From the NCBI GenBank assembly GCA_012934845.2, contig WNNJ02000211.1:142552-206551 (forward strand): DNA of 64,000 nt. Reading direction: 5' to 3'. Positions 1-41,300 of this stretch are shown one piece after another (the first letter of the stretch is position 1; each line of letters starts with the position of its first letter). Source of the stretch: Pomphorhynchus laevis (lineage: Eukaryota; Acanthocephala; Palaeacanthocephala; Echinorhynchida; Pomphorhynchidae). The position numbers and the translations under genes were made by a program. The notes beneath the pieces are model-generated. The model ran no database searches. It was not told where the DNA came from and saw only the letters and a list, made by a program, of their open reading frames with translations.

Positions 1-470
1 ACCATTAGTTATATTCAAATGTGACTGCTGGTATTAATTCAATGGAAGTAATCATTTGTTAAAAAATATTTCTGAACCATTTTAACAAAATGCCATTATC
101 TAAACTTTCGATGCTATTATTTTCATATTTATGCGCGTGTCATTTTATTTTAACAAAATCTATTTTGAATTAAGTGTTAATTTGAATTAGTTAGTACCAT
201 ATATTTATATTTTAGCGGGATAGTTCTCATCAATGATATATCTAATGGTAGTGCACGGATTTGCTGAGTAAACAACAGTCCAGAGTTTCTTAGGAAATGG
301 GGTATTTATAGAAAATGATGTTGCTTGATAGACTGGACTTTGATTCACGACTTTCAGTCACCACATTCCACTTCAAGACGACCACTTCAGCATTGAAATG
401 ATGAGTACCCAGCAATACTCATCAGTAGAATGAAGTACACACTGATCGTTTCGGTTGCCTATCAAGGCGT

Positions 471-670
471 TTGCCAATCAAGGTGTTTCCAACTGCTTGA
501 TCGATTAAGGCCTTTGTTATTTACCAGATCGAATTGCCAATCAAGGCGTTGATTGACGCCTTGATTGACATTGCCAATCAAGGCGTTTACGACTGCTTGA
601 TCGATTAAGGCTTTCGTTATTTACCAGATCGAATTGTTGTGCAGATCATCCTTAAACACTAGGCAAAGGT
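471..670 (+). repeat. 100-bp tandem duplication
   Basis: TTGCCAATCAAGG begins at 471 and again at 571. Both units continue with the ACTGCTTGATCGATTAAGG segment and TTATTTACCAGATCGAATTG. The short palindrome GGCGTTGATTGACGCC (546-561) lies between them. The duplication sits between two inverted copies of the structured repeat and may be internal sequence of the same composite element. Confidence 0.75.
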
Positions 671-826
671 TGTTCAACACCCATGCACTACCATTATGCA
701 TGCCGAATCCATTAAGGATCCAACGAGTGCAGCGATAATTCAGCGACAACCTCTGCCCATTATTTAAAGATAGTCCGCACATTAATTCGAAAGTGTCGGA
801 AACGCCTTTATTCACAATGTCACACA

Positions 827-888
827 GGCAACCGAAACGACCAGTGAGTACTTCACTCTACTGATGAGTGTTGACGGGTACTCATTGG
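827..888 (+). ncRNA. Candidate structured RNA core, family S copy R2
   Basis: Possible helices: a = GGCAAC (827-832) with GTTGAC (870-875, one mismatch); b = CCAGTGAGTAC (841-851) with GTACTCATTGG (878-888, one G-U); c = CACTC (854-858) with GAGTG (866-870) around the loop TACTGAT. Helices a and b cross, giving a pseudoknot, and a and c share one base. GAAACGA lies between a and b. The combination GAAAC plus CTGATGA recalls a hammerhead, but the order of the parts is not that of a standard one. This is a fold read by eye; expression is unknown. Confidence 0.35.
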
Positions 889-1412
889 TCGTCTAGAAGT
901 GACATGGTGACTGAAAGTCGTGAATCAAAGTCCAGTATAAAAAGCAACACCGTTTTCTATATATAGTTGTTGCCGATTGAAACTAGCGTCGATCAACGAA
1001 CCTCAGGCTCTATGTCACTTCTAGACGACCACTTTAGCATCGAAATGACGGTGTACTCGGCAACACTTATCAGTAGAATGAAGTATCTACTGATCGTCTC
1101 GGTTATCTGTGTGACAGTAAAAGAATGCATTTCCGACACGTTGCTTAAACGTTCGAGGCTTTCGTTCTAGAACCAGAACATTTGCTGCGCACACCATCAT
1201 TTTCTACTCAGCAAAGGTTATATGCTAAATCGAGTTTGTTGATCCAATTAGTGAAGCGAACATTCAACAATAACCTCTGCTGAGTAGATAAGGATTGTCT
1301 GCACAGTCATTTTTTTCAATCGAGAGCGAATCCTCAGACGTTTAAGCAACGTGTTAGAAATGTTCTCTTTAACTGTCACAGAAGTGACCGAAACGACCAG
1401 TGGGTATATATA

Positions 1413-2282
1413 TTTGTATCTTATGTTTGTTCTATAATTATAAACTATTTGAATCTCGGTGTTGTCTTAGAAATACTATATTATAAAACTATAAGCTAAA
1501 ATTAATTAATTTTATTATAAAAGTTTTTTATATAACGATTAAATTACCAGTTTTCTATTTTCCTTTTTATCGAATGCTTTTACTTTATCATTATTAATAA
1601 CTTCGTATTTGTTCAGCACCGTGTGACATTTGACTTTTAGTTTCGTCAGCTTTTCGTGTTCATTAAAATTATTTTTTATATAATAAATCGTTTTATATAC
1701 TCAATTTGCGAGATGTGTACGTGTAATATATATATTAAATTAAAATATGATGAATTTTTAAGAGAGTGACAAAGTTTGTTTTCAAATCCATGATGTTTCT
1801 GGATTCAAATTCAGATGAACTATTTTTTACAGCAGTAGCGGATGAAACAATCCCAATGTGTCATGCTAAAATTCTGCATGTTTTGAATCAAAATGTATGG
1901 AGTTCGAAGTAATGAATGATATATGTTATTTTTTAATCTGGATTAAAATCCAGATTTTAATCTAGTTTGAATTTAATAATTTGCTATGTATATCGATAAA
2001 TATTTGTTCATAACTAGTTATAACCTATCTATATTTATTCATCAGTGAGCTGATTTTCCTCCTGTCTTTTAATTTTTACTTTTTATCTAATGCATTGATT
2101 AAATTATGCTTTGTATTTTATAAAACTTTGATTTTTGTTGTAGAATATAATAGCGAGGCAAAATTCGAAGTTTAATTACTCCCTCGACAAAAGAAGCAAT
2201 CGTAATTATTTGCATGTGCAGTAGTGAATACTCGTTATTTTTGTGTTGATATACTAAATCCGTAAAAATACAATTCCTTTGC
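1413..2282. other. AT-rich sequence upstream of the helicase gene
   Basis: No convincing coding exon or repeat was recognised. The region would contain the 5' leader and promoter of the helicase gene whose first coding exon begins at 2,283, but no promoter element can be singled out in such AT-rich DNA. Confidence 0.4.
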
Positions 2283-30995
<28,713 letters not shown>

Positions 30996-33025
30996 TACTG
31001 GCTGTTGAATTCTACATTTTCTAATGATGAGCATTTTCTATTTATATTAGTATTGTGATGATAGGAAACGTTTATTATTCGCAACTTGCACCAATCAACA
31101 TCCTTCGATTTTTATAAAACCATACAACAACCGTATCGATAAGATTTTTTACATCGAAGATAATCACTGCAGCAACATATTAGCAACAGCAGAACTGAAA
31201 CAAAATCTTAAGCCGATAGTTTTATCTTTTTTCTAACTCTATCTGTGTATAGACTAATTTCTCGATGATGCGATTACTATTTTATTTCTCTATACCATTG
31301 ACTCTATCTTTATATCGATACAATGTCCTTTCTCTTTATATATTTGTATTTTCGCTGCTACTTTTTTTATCACATTTTCGCCAACCTCTCGTAAGATGAA
31401 AATCCCATTGACGTGATTGTCGTAATATGGATAATTTAGCTGCTCCAATATTATCATAGCTATAGCGTTATTATCACCATAAAAGTATTTTATCATGTCT
31501 TGATGAAAATGCGTATGCGGGTCTGTGAGCCACATATGCGGTATCTAACAGAATTGTCAATCGAGTATTTTGATGATAGATGATATGACTTATTGCCAAC
31601 TTGTACTTTATATCATTATGATAAGTTTATAGATTACTCTTAACCGTCAAATTTAAGTCAAAGAATTCGATTAAATTATTGCTCAACAAAGTGATCTTTA
31701 AAATTATCCATAAATATCTGTTAATTTTTATCATTTAGTTTAAAGGAGAACAAAGGAAACTTGTATTTTTACATTAAAATAAATTAAGAAATTGCATTCA
31801 ATATCTCGGCAATTACTGCTGACATCTTTAGATGTGAAAACAAAAACTGTTTTCTGAGAGCAGCAGTAGTTGCAATGGAATTACAAAGTTTTCTTTTGTA
31901 TTTAATTTCTTATTAAATTAACAAATTTGTGAATCAAAGTTTTCTTGGTTCCTATAATCTTAAAAACTTTGATCTTATTTAGAATGAACACAATTGTATA
32001 TAGTGTTAAAAATCGAAACTGACTTTTCAAATTTAATCATTTTTAATTTATACTTTATTGAGCGTCTATTGAAATATAGCATTATTTATGGTTCTTCGTG
32101 TAGAAAGCCATATTTTATGATCGAAAGTTGAATAACTTCTTAATTTAAATTTATTGATATGTATGATAAGTAAATTACCATTATTTCTAACTATTAATTA
32201 ATGTTTTGAAACTATTAAAGACAGGATAAAATGGAAGCTTTGTTTCTTCAAAATAACGGAAATTGAATTTGTATATTTTGTCGTAGGGGAAGCAATCTCG
32301 AGGTAATTAATTATAAAATAGGCTGTGAATTTCCATTGTGAGGTTTATTTGAGAACAGAAGAAGATTTTCATTAGATTTTAACAAACGTTTTCTTGTTTG
32401 TATTACAGAAGATTATTTTTTTGTGCCAAAAAAACTATATGTCAGTGACTACTTACGTTCTCATCAGACACATTATCAAAATCCTTACTAAACGAAAATC
32501 AGTAACTATTTTTTGTTTTGTAAGATTTTTGTTTACTATCGAAAATTTTAAAAACAAAACCTTTCAACTAATTTTTATTATGTAAAGGTTTTTTGTTCAT
32601 ATGCCAAGATTTGTTCATGGCCATTTTTATTGTCACAGAAATGCTGTATTTCGGTAACAATTAGAGCCAACATCATCAGGCAAATAAACAAAATCATTAC
32701 GAATTAAATATGGTTACATGTTTCGTTCTAAACGGATTTTGTATTTTGTATAATATGGTGACAGTGGTCGTCGAGATATAGCTTTTTATAATTAATTTAT
32801 TTCTCCTGTGTTCCTTCGAAACAGAATACATTTTTTACATTTTCAAAAATAATTAATTCTTTTGTCGAATGCTGCTGTTAATATACAAAAGTGTTATATT
32901 CATATAAAGCATTCTGCAATGTAATCAAAACAACTATCAATTAAGATATATTCCAGTTTTGATAGCCAAAACCAACATAGTTATTGCATTTTATTGTAAT
33001 TAACGTATGATATATTTTATCAACG
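30996..33025. other. Helicase 3' region and intergenic DNA
   Basis: The helicase 3' UTR must lie in the first part; the nearest AATAAA is at 31,778-31,783, about 780 bp past the stop. No other gene or repeat recognised. Confidence 0.4.
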
Positions 33026-33039
33026 CTTGTGTGTCAAGT

Positions 33040-33775
33040 TTCTTCTTTAATAAGGGATTTATTTTTACGAGGCAAATGCATGGCGGCGCACGCTTACATG
33101 ATCACAAAAAAATCTAAGTCATGTGTCGAGAAAGTAGGGACGGAGGAGGTATTTGAATGTGATAAAGGAGAATGCGCGGCGAACGTCGAGAGGGAGCTGA
33201 TTCAATGCGAGGGGGCGGCAACGAAAAAGGATCGGTGACCGTAGTTGTTGAGGAATTGGGAACGTGGAGTAAGATGGAATGATGGGAATGCAGCGATAGA
33301 GAGGTGGGCGAGTGTCGTCTAGGAAATAGAGGTTGATGAACGATGGGGAACCGACAGTGATGAGACGAAAAGTTACGAGAAGGCGGAATTGGATGCGGAT
33401 GTGGATGGTGAGCCAGGCGAGTTGGGCAAGATGTGTAGATGTCTGGTCAAAGCGACGGAGACGTAGGTTCACTCGAATGGTGGAGCTGGTGATGCTTTGT
33501 ATGGGTAGGATGATGGATTTTGGAGAATTGGCGAATAAGCTGAGGCAGTAATCGATTTTAGGGAAGAGAAACGATGAAAGAAGAGACATACAATAACGAA
33601 TGTCGATAAGGGGGTAAATACCCCCTATCGATCTCCCTTCTTGTATAAACGGAAGTTCCTCCTCCGGTCCCACCTTCTTGGCACCTGACTTAGATTTTTG
33701 TTTTTTTTGTTGTGGTTATGTAAGCGTGCGTCCGCACGTATTTGCCACGTAAAAATAAATCCTTTTTGCAAATCC
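33040..33775 (-). mobile_element. L2/CR1-like LINE 3' fragments, head to head
   Basis: On the - strand a frame (33,610-33,119) reads LLSSFLFPKIDYCLSLFANSPKS, LAWLTIHIRIQFRLLVTFRL and LRPYFLDT, the C-terminal end of an L2/CR1-like RT protein and related to the LINE in helicase intron 5. Its 3' tail (TAAGCGTGCG ... GTAAAAATAAATCC) lies at 33,045-33,118. The same tail recurs in + orientation at 33,680-33,775, so two 3' ends point outward. Confidence 0.75.
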
Positions 33776-34335
33776 TTTTGATAATTTAATGAATTTTTCC
33801 TCTTGGACGTGTTTTCCTTTTGAACGTGTTTTGCTTTCTTCCAGCTGTGATTAATTAAAAAAGAAAAAATGTTAATTTATTGGAAAATAAGAATGCTGCT
33901 TTACGTGTGGTCTCAATTTCCAGAATTACTTCTCACATAATTACCATTTCGCAGAAAATAAAACCTTCTAACCGTTGGATGTCAGAAATTTAATGAATTG
34001 CACTAGAGAACAAAACGGTTTTAGTAATCGATATCATTAGAATCACAAATACAATCTAAAATGCTAGACGTTCCTGGTCTTATTCAAATATAATGTGTAA
34101 GTTGTGCTCAAAGGAAATGAGTTATGTCGTGCTCAAATGAAATGGGTGGATCGTGCTCAAAGAAAATGAGTGGAGGTTAATTTATTCCCTAGGTAAGTGG
34201 GAATAATGGGTTAGTGAAATAGGTTTGCATAATTGTAATAATAAGTGTTTTCGTAAATAAATAATACAAAGGGTTCATCGTCAGAAACAGAGACACAGAA
34301 AGTTACAAAAACAAGAAGAAAACGAATCGATATAA
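33776..34335. other. Intergenic, with one minisatellite
   Basis: AT-rich. The only structure seen is the minisatellite at 34,102-34,176. Confidence 0.6.
34102..34176 (+). repeat. About 25-bp minisatellite, three units
   Basis: GTGCTCAAA starts at 34,104, 34,129 and 34,153. Each is followed by a GAAATGAGT-like segment. Confidence 0.85.
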
Positions 34336-34339
34336 TGGC

Positions 34340-35275
34340 ACTGTTTAATCTTCTTACATGACTCAGGGTATCAGGTCCAGTGCGATCTTAGCCCTCCAGC
34401 CGAGCCAACACGCCGCTCTTCGACTGAACCACCCGGGGTATTTCACCCCCCCCCGAAGAGTCCAATCGAGGCGGACTATGCTGGGTAAACGAGAGACGAA
34501 GAGCTTGAGAAACCTTAGCCTTTGCTCTGGGGACGTTTTCTAGAGAAGAAGACTAATCCCGAAATAGCCCAAGTGCTCCAGATGTGCACCTGAGTTTTCC
34601 CTTTCAATGACGGATGCTGGGCCCGTTTCAGAGCCTATCTAGCTCTCTTCAGGATACGTTTAAGTCTATCCATGTCTGCTTTCGCCGACCAGTTCACCGA
34701 AGGTGAACCCCAGTTATTTTGCTCGACTCTTGAAGACAGGGGGGAGTGGTTGATTAGTCAAAATAGAGGGGAGCGCAGAGAGTGCTAATCTCTAAAGTTT
34801 TTTCTTAGTTGCAGGGGCGCTATGAAAGACAGCCACCTGCGATTTGGCGGAATTAAAAATAAGATTGAACTTGAGTAAATGGTCTTTTTATTTTAAGAGA
34901 AACGGCTGATGTCCGAGACTACGTCTTTGCACCTGCGTCCAGAGAACAGGGCTGTGGTATCATCAGCATATACCACTAGACGTTGTTCGCGTTTTAATAT
35001 TTTAAAGAGTTCAATGGAGGAAGCAAGATATAAGGGGTCGTATTCATAATAGAATCGCTTGGTGTACAGCAGTATCTCCACCCTGTAAACAATTCTCGCA
35101 GGCAATTCGAGGTACCTTAGAGAAGAGATAACAAACGGAATGGCGATGCGGTCAAATGCAGCAGAAAAATCAAGGAAAACAGCCACGGCAAGTTGATGAA
35201 TATTTTCCTGACAGAACTGATGTACATCACCTACTGCTGAAAGAATTGTTATGGCAGAGCCGTATTCAATCATAA
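34340..35275 (-). mobile_element. LINE fragment B (same family as 4.1-5.2 kb)
   Basis: Leftward: QLAVAVFLDFSAAFDRIAIPFVISSLRYLELPARIV and REQRLVVYADDTTALFSG, with the catalytic YADD intact, then a broken post-RT region and the GC-rich 3' end near 34,380-34,620. It diverges from copy A by substitutions and small indels, including an expanded C run near 34,450. 5'-truncated. Confidence 0.85.
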
Positions 35276-35279
35276 AAGT

Positions 35280-37015
35280 AAAATATTGGTGTGCAAAATG
35301 AATAATGTAAAAACGTTAGTTACTTATATACATTGTAGTTCTGCTAATATTCATTGATTATGAATAACATAAGGATGCTAGAGAACAATATGAAAGCTCT
35401 GAATGCAATGCAAAACAGGACAAAAATTAACTTGTTTGATTTAATTGCAGGTTTAGAAAAGACAATTAAATTTGAAGTTTAACTTTTCTTTTGATCCTTA
35501 ATATTAATGTTGTTTGTCACACACGTTCAAGAAGCTTTAAAAATAATATAAGCTAACTTTTTTAATTTATTCTTGTATTTCTGCAAGTAATTTAGTTCTG
35601 CAATATGATATTTTTGCGAAATTATACTGAGCTGTTACTTCAAGATTAACGATTAACTTATTTTTTAGATCTTATCGATTAAGAAAATTATTTTGAACCT
35701 AATCTATTGATTAATGTATGTGAAAGATATATCATGTTTGGAAAATAAATGTGTGATGATATTAGTTTAATCGGAGTGGATTGTTCTTCTTTTGTTTATT
35801 TGTGATCGAATAGTCGATACAACTACTTAGTTGTCAATTTCGAATTTAGAAATAGGATCAGCAGAACAAATTATTTTTAATATTTTGTTAGCTGCTGCGA
35901 GAAATTATTGGAAATAATTTGCTACAAATTATTTTCAATATTCAAAAATACCATCGCCGTTATTTCATCATTAAATCGAGCTGCTAACGTGACTGTTGAA
36001 TTTGACGACTTGCATAGAAATGAATTATTGAACAAATATTGTAATGTGTATGTTGAGTTTGGTGACTCGTGAGGAAATAAACAAGTGTCTATTTTTAAAT
36101 CGACAACTTTGAATGCACAAGACAATAAAACAAACGAAAATGTCAATAGGAAAAAGACCAAAACAAAAATTTGAAAAAAAAATGAATTAAAGAAGAACAG
36201 AAAAAGTAAAAAATATAAAAAGAAAAAAAAACAAAATCATTGTCTACAATGATTGTGATGTTTACATGACTAATGTAATGTCTGCTGTATTATTCGTCAT
36301 TAGATTATTACGATATTTATGAATGCAATACGCTTATCCGAACAAATTGCTTCTTTTGATTAAACAAAAGAAATCATTTGTAGTAACAATTTTTTATCAA
36401 CAAAAATCAAATTGTTTAATTTATCACCCAATAATTGTACATATATCAAACTTTATCAAAACCAAGGGTCGCACTATTTTGCTTCACTGCCAAACATAAA
36501 TTTCTAGTGTGGGTTTCTTCCCGCTTATTTGTTATCAAATAGAAACAACTCTATATTTATTAATAAATTAATTACATTTGTATAATAAGTATCACACAAA
36601 TAAATTATTTTAAATTTAATTAGTTTTTTATAATCACGAAATTATCATTAATTAAATGATAGTTTTGTTAGATTAGTTAGGATCTAGTTTTTCTAAATCT
36701 GATACAAGTTATAGGTTTATAGATTACTTTTATCCATTCAGATCAAAGTAATTTAAAATCTCACATATCTATTAGAAAATCAAAATATTCTTACTTATTA
36801 ATTAACAGAAAAAAATTTTATTTTCGAAATCTGGAAATAACTTTTTTTATAAAAAGATAGCATTTTGGTGACCCTTTTTAATCCAGTGGTAAAGATAAAC
36901 AAATTATAAAACAAAATACAGTAACTACTTTTAGTTTCAAAATATTTTTTATCCATACACCTGATTATGATAGTAATCAACGAATTTATAAAAGAAAAAG
37001 TTTGAGTTTACAAGG
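35280..37015. other. Intergenic AT-rich DNA
   Basis: No gene, RNA or repeat recognised. 36,160-36,240 is strongly A-rich. Short leftward ORFs show no recognisable similarity. Confidence 0.5.
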
Positions 37016-37019
37016 AGAT

Positions 37020-37250
37020 AATGATATATTAATCAAATTATCTAAGTGAGTCTACGCTTTTTATATTATTTATAAATAAAAAACAATGCTAAATAAAATT
37101 TAAATAATTAAATAATAAATAATTATATAATTACAAATGATTGTAAATAATAAATAATTATTATATGTAATTTAATATAATTTAGATATATAAAGTTAAA
37201 ATTTAAATTTAAAATAAAAATCAATTTTTATGAATTCATTGAATTAAAAT
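37020..37250 (-). repeat. PLE 3'-terminal dispersed repeat, copy 3
   Basis: Diverged copy: the signature reads AAGTGAGTCTACGC on the + strand, with the following long A/T tract and a TTTAAAATAAAAATCAATTTTTATGAATT end matching the 5.3-5.5 kb copy. Confidence 0.5.
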
Positions 37251-37347
37251 AAAAAATTTATGAAAGTTTATAAACTTGAAATTTTCATTAAGAAATTTTC
37301 ATTTGTATAGGATTACATTCTAGATTTTTCAAGTGATCTAGATTTTA

Positions 37348-37608
37348 AGATATAAAAGTTAATCATATCAAAGGATGAGTTAGTTATTATATATTGTCAA
37401 AGCTTTCGCTACCTTACGGCTTCGTCAGTGGCTCATTGTAAATATTTATAAGAATCAAGACAATTTTTTAACCAAAATTGTCCTGTTTAAAATTGGACAA
37501 TAATAAATATTTACAATGAGCCACTGACGAAGCCGTAAGGTAGCGAAACCTTTGCCAATATATAATAACTAACTCATCCTTTGATAAGATTAACTTTTAC
37601 ATCTTATC
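37348..37608. repeat. Foldback repeat with 105-bp arms and hammerhead-like cores
   Basis: Left arm 37,348-37,452 and right arm 37,504-37,608 are near-perfect reverse complements around a 51-bp spacer. Each carries CTGACGAAGC ... AGCGAAA: + strand CTGACGA 37,524-37,530 and GAAA 37,545-37,548; - strand counterparts 37,428-37,422 and 37,407-37,404. Helix II is weak (GCC/GGU). The same CTGACGAAGC...AGCGAAAC signature lies in the 55.4-kb palindrome. Confidence 0.75.
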
Positions 37609-38372
37609 AACATGAAGCTGAGGTATAAGCGGACATTTAATTCTATTGATCTAGATTTTATTTCACTATTTTTGGTTTTTAGCTTTTAAATATTATCCAC
37701 AGGTAATCCACAAACATTCATGCAATAAACGTTTTAATGAATTATTAAGTACATCGATTTAATGGGTTCGTACTGAAAGACTACGAAGGCGATAAAAAAA
37801 ATCAATCTAAACGTTTAGAGACGGCTAATTTTTGAGCATTTTGAAAGTATGCGAATGTTATTGAATCAATAACCAATTTAAGCATTTATCATTTGTAATT
37901 GGCTGGATTAAGGATATAACTTGATTATGTTGTCTGGATCAAGGATATCAAAAAATGCAACGTCCGGAGATTTATCTGAAAGATTTTAGCTAGCGATTTA
38001 GGTAATTTTTCTTATTACGATATCTTGTCAGGAGTTCGAAAATTCTAAAATTAACGATATAACTTTATCTCATAATTAGTAACTCCATGATCTTTAGATT
38101 TTGGGTTTAATATAGCACACTATTATGTATTATCAGTGAGATTATTATGATTAATATTTTAAAGTTCATTTTTAACCCACTCGATAAAAATGCTGAAATA
38201 TATTTGAATTATTATAATTTTAAGCAAACAAGATCCACAGTTACCGGCAGTTATTAAAACAAGAAATTCGTTTGCATATTATAGTAATAAAGGGCTTTAA
38301 AAATAGATGATCACTGTACCAGCATGTCGTTTCTATACAGTTATCTTCATCGTTTAATATGCTTTGTATACA
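37609..38372. other. 3' flank of the OTU-like gene
   Basis: Should contain that gene's 3' UTR on the - strand. No distinct feature recognised. Confidence 0.4.
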
Positions 38373-41300
38373 TCAATTGCTGGTTCGTTGAATAAGTTGA
38401 GGATTTGTGTGCATTTTGCTATGCATTGAACCATTACCATTGTTTATTGAGCTGTTATTGCTGTTGTTAGTAAAAAGTGAAAAATATGAACCAGTGTTGG
38501 GAATGTATCCACCTATTGGAAATATAGGCACGTTGTGTTGTGACTGCTGTTGATGGGAATGTAAGCCGTTATTTGTCGCGGTGGAATGCTGTCCCATCAT
38601 TAGATGGTTATTCATTGGATGCTGAAATAGCGAACAATGCTGAGAACCAGTGTGAAACGCGACGGAACGTGATGCCTGCGTTGGCGGAGGTGTTTGTGGT
38701 GCTATTGATGTTGCTGACTGTGGTGGGTAAAATGCATGTAATGCTGCTTGGTCAGTATTAGCTAAGCTTGGGTGATGGTAATATGTTGTTGGTAGGCCAG
38801 CTGTGTGATGTAATTGTTGTTGCATAGCGGTATTTGGCATTATCGTCGGATAACTGGCAAGCGGAATTGCTGTAATAATACTACCGCCAACGCCACCGAA
38901 TTCAAGTGGAATCCCATCGGAAATAAGCACGTGATGGTGCGGTATAATATTATTATTGTCTAAATTCATCGGCACCGGCTGTGAAATATTCAAATTTTTG
39001 TCCCTACGATTTCGATTACGTTCAATTTGCCATTCTAAGAGTTCTGCTTTCTCGGCATCACTCCGTTCAAATGTTCGAATTTCCGGAGTATCAGAAAATG
39101 TTACGCTTTTGCTGTTCTTAATTCGACTATTCCAAGTTTCTCCAAGTAGACTATTTTTTAGCATCGCCACGCCGTACTTTTGAGCTATGGTAGCCTCCTG
39201 ATCTAACGTTAATATTAAAGTTATCATATCCTTCTTTGCTTTCGTTGTCAGTTTGTCTGGCGTAATTTGTAGCAAAGGGTACTCGCGCATAGATGTAATT
39301 ATCTGTATTCTTAACCCAACCGAATTAGCCACACTTAATGGTACTGCATTTTCTAGTTGTGCACAGCAATTCCCAGTATCAGCAAACTTTTGAATTTCTT
39401 TTTCGAAATCAACGTTTATCATGTATGTTGCATAGCGATGCTTATTCCGTTTCCATTCTCTGATGCATAACTTTTGCAGCCGGCGTACTATTTGATTATT
39501 TAATTCTTTTAAATTAGTACGCTTATTTATGGATAAGCTAGTGCTTAGCTTCAGTCGGTGTTGTAAATACATTAAGGTATCATTGTTACCTTGACCTGCT
39601 ATAAGTATTATGCTACGCGCGATTGCCTCAAAACACCCAGATCCTGAGTTTACTGAATTATCGTTGTGGTCGAATGGTGTAATAACGTTGTTGCTGATAC
39701 TCAGATGCTTGCCGTTCGTCTGCATCTTCTGATGAAGCGTCATGTCTTCACCATCGTCATTGAATGTAGAATTGTGCTGTAGATGTTGATCGTTTTTTAT
39801 GGGTAAGCAAAGTTCAGAGTCCGGTCCATAATCTATATTGACACACTCACAGTTAAGCTTAGCTAGATTTTCCATTAGAATCATTGACCTTCCACGTTGT
39901 CGTTTGATCAGTTGTTGATTTGATATATAGATATGCCGTTGTTGGTGATTATCGACATGTCCATCTTTATCATGATCGTCATCACCACCACTGATAACAA
40001 TCCCATCATTGTCGTTTCTAGTAAACGGGTCACGTTCCAACAATGAAAATCCTTGTTTTCTAGCAGCGTCATAGTTCACAGATGAGGACTGAGATACGAT
40101 ACCAATATGTGAAGACGTTTCATTTTTCCCATCTTCGGTGGAAAACTGACCATCTTTCGTGTGTAGGTTGATTTGATCAATAAGATATTTTATTTGATCC
40201 TTTTCGTTATCGGTCAAGGCTTTCTCCATTAGCTCTCGACTAAGTATCGGCGAATTATCTACTTGTCTTGAATTGTTGTTGACAATATTCATTAGCAAAT
40301 TGCACGACTTATTTTTAAAAGCATTTGAATCTCTTTTTGTCGATTGTTCTTGCGGGATTTCTTTAGCGAGTCTGCTGTTATCCATTGTAAAATTTGTATA
40401 CTGTTTCATAGGAACCGACATTTTTATGGTCTTTTTATTATGGTGGACGCGCGTGTCGACATTATTGAGATTTTTGGAAGGATTATATGATGGGAATGAT
40501 GTAGTCGGGAAATAATCGTTTGTCACATCGTCATTATGCTGTTGATCTTCGGCGAGGCTATTATTATCTGCTGGTACTGATGATACGGTGTTATTGCTAC
40601 CAACGTGAATTTTATTTTTATCATTGTTATTGTTGCTATCCGAGGATGCTTCGATTGCTAAACTTTTTAACGGCAAACTTTGCGCCGATTCATTTTGTCG
40701 ATCCCTGAAACGATTTTTATTACCCGTCTCGTTATTACCATGTAGACCGATATTGGTTATCTGAGCAGCTGCTTTACTTGGGTCTTTTAAATCCTCGTAG
40801 ATTATGTTACTAACCGTTTTTTTATTGCTATTGCTGAAATTGTCAATAGCGTTCGTCACGTAGACATTTGTTCTTCCAACCTCGCTGCCGTCGTCGTTGA
40901 AGAGGGCGATCGGTATTTCTTTGTTTGTGTTTAAGTTTTTATCGTTTGATGACTTTGTTGAATACGATCTAGTGGTATCAGATAAGTATGTTGTCATTAT
41001 TCTGTTTGGTTCATTCTCAATGTTTCGATTGTTCACAACAGTCGTATTACGACTTGTGTCGTCATTGCGATTGTTAAATTCAAATCTATTATCACCAACA
41101 CCAAAGCCACCAACATTACTACCATTATTTGACATAATATTGCTTGTTATATTGTCATTACTGCTAGTTGTTGTGATATTGTCGTGTGTTTTATTGGCGA
41201 TGTCGATTTCTTTCGGTTTATTAAAAGATCCGTCGACTTGCTGGATTGTTAGCGCACTGATTGCACTGCTAAGTTGTTGATGCTGCTGTTGATTTCTAGC

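Larger units (their letters stand above)
345..1412. repeat. Cluster of inverted copies of a structured repeat (family S)
   Basis: Four copies of one repeat lie in alternating orientation: about 357-470 (-), 815-945 (+), 1,005-1,120 (-) and a truncated one at 1,330-1,412 (+). Each carries, in sense, an A/G-rich lead, GGCAACC, GAAACGA, a short arm, TTCAYTCTACTGATGAG and a return arm ending near GTCTAGAAGTGACA. Outer flanks such as GACTTTCAGTCACC are also shared in inverted form. The last copy breaks off into a TATATATA run near 1,405. Relatives lie at 56.4-57.2 kb. No protein-coding potential is seen. It may be a short non-autonomous element; class unknown. Confidence 0.7.

Noticed and set aside
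40897-41280. 127-codon + strand ORF and other + strand ORFs at 38.5-42.2 kb
   Set aside because: Shadows of the large - strand exon; their leucine/valine-rich sequences are antisense translations of Asn/Asp/Lys-rich codons.
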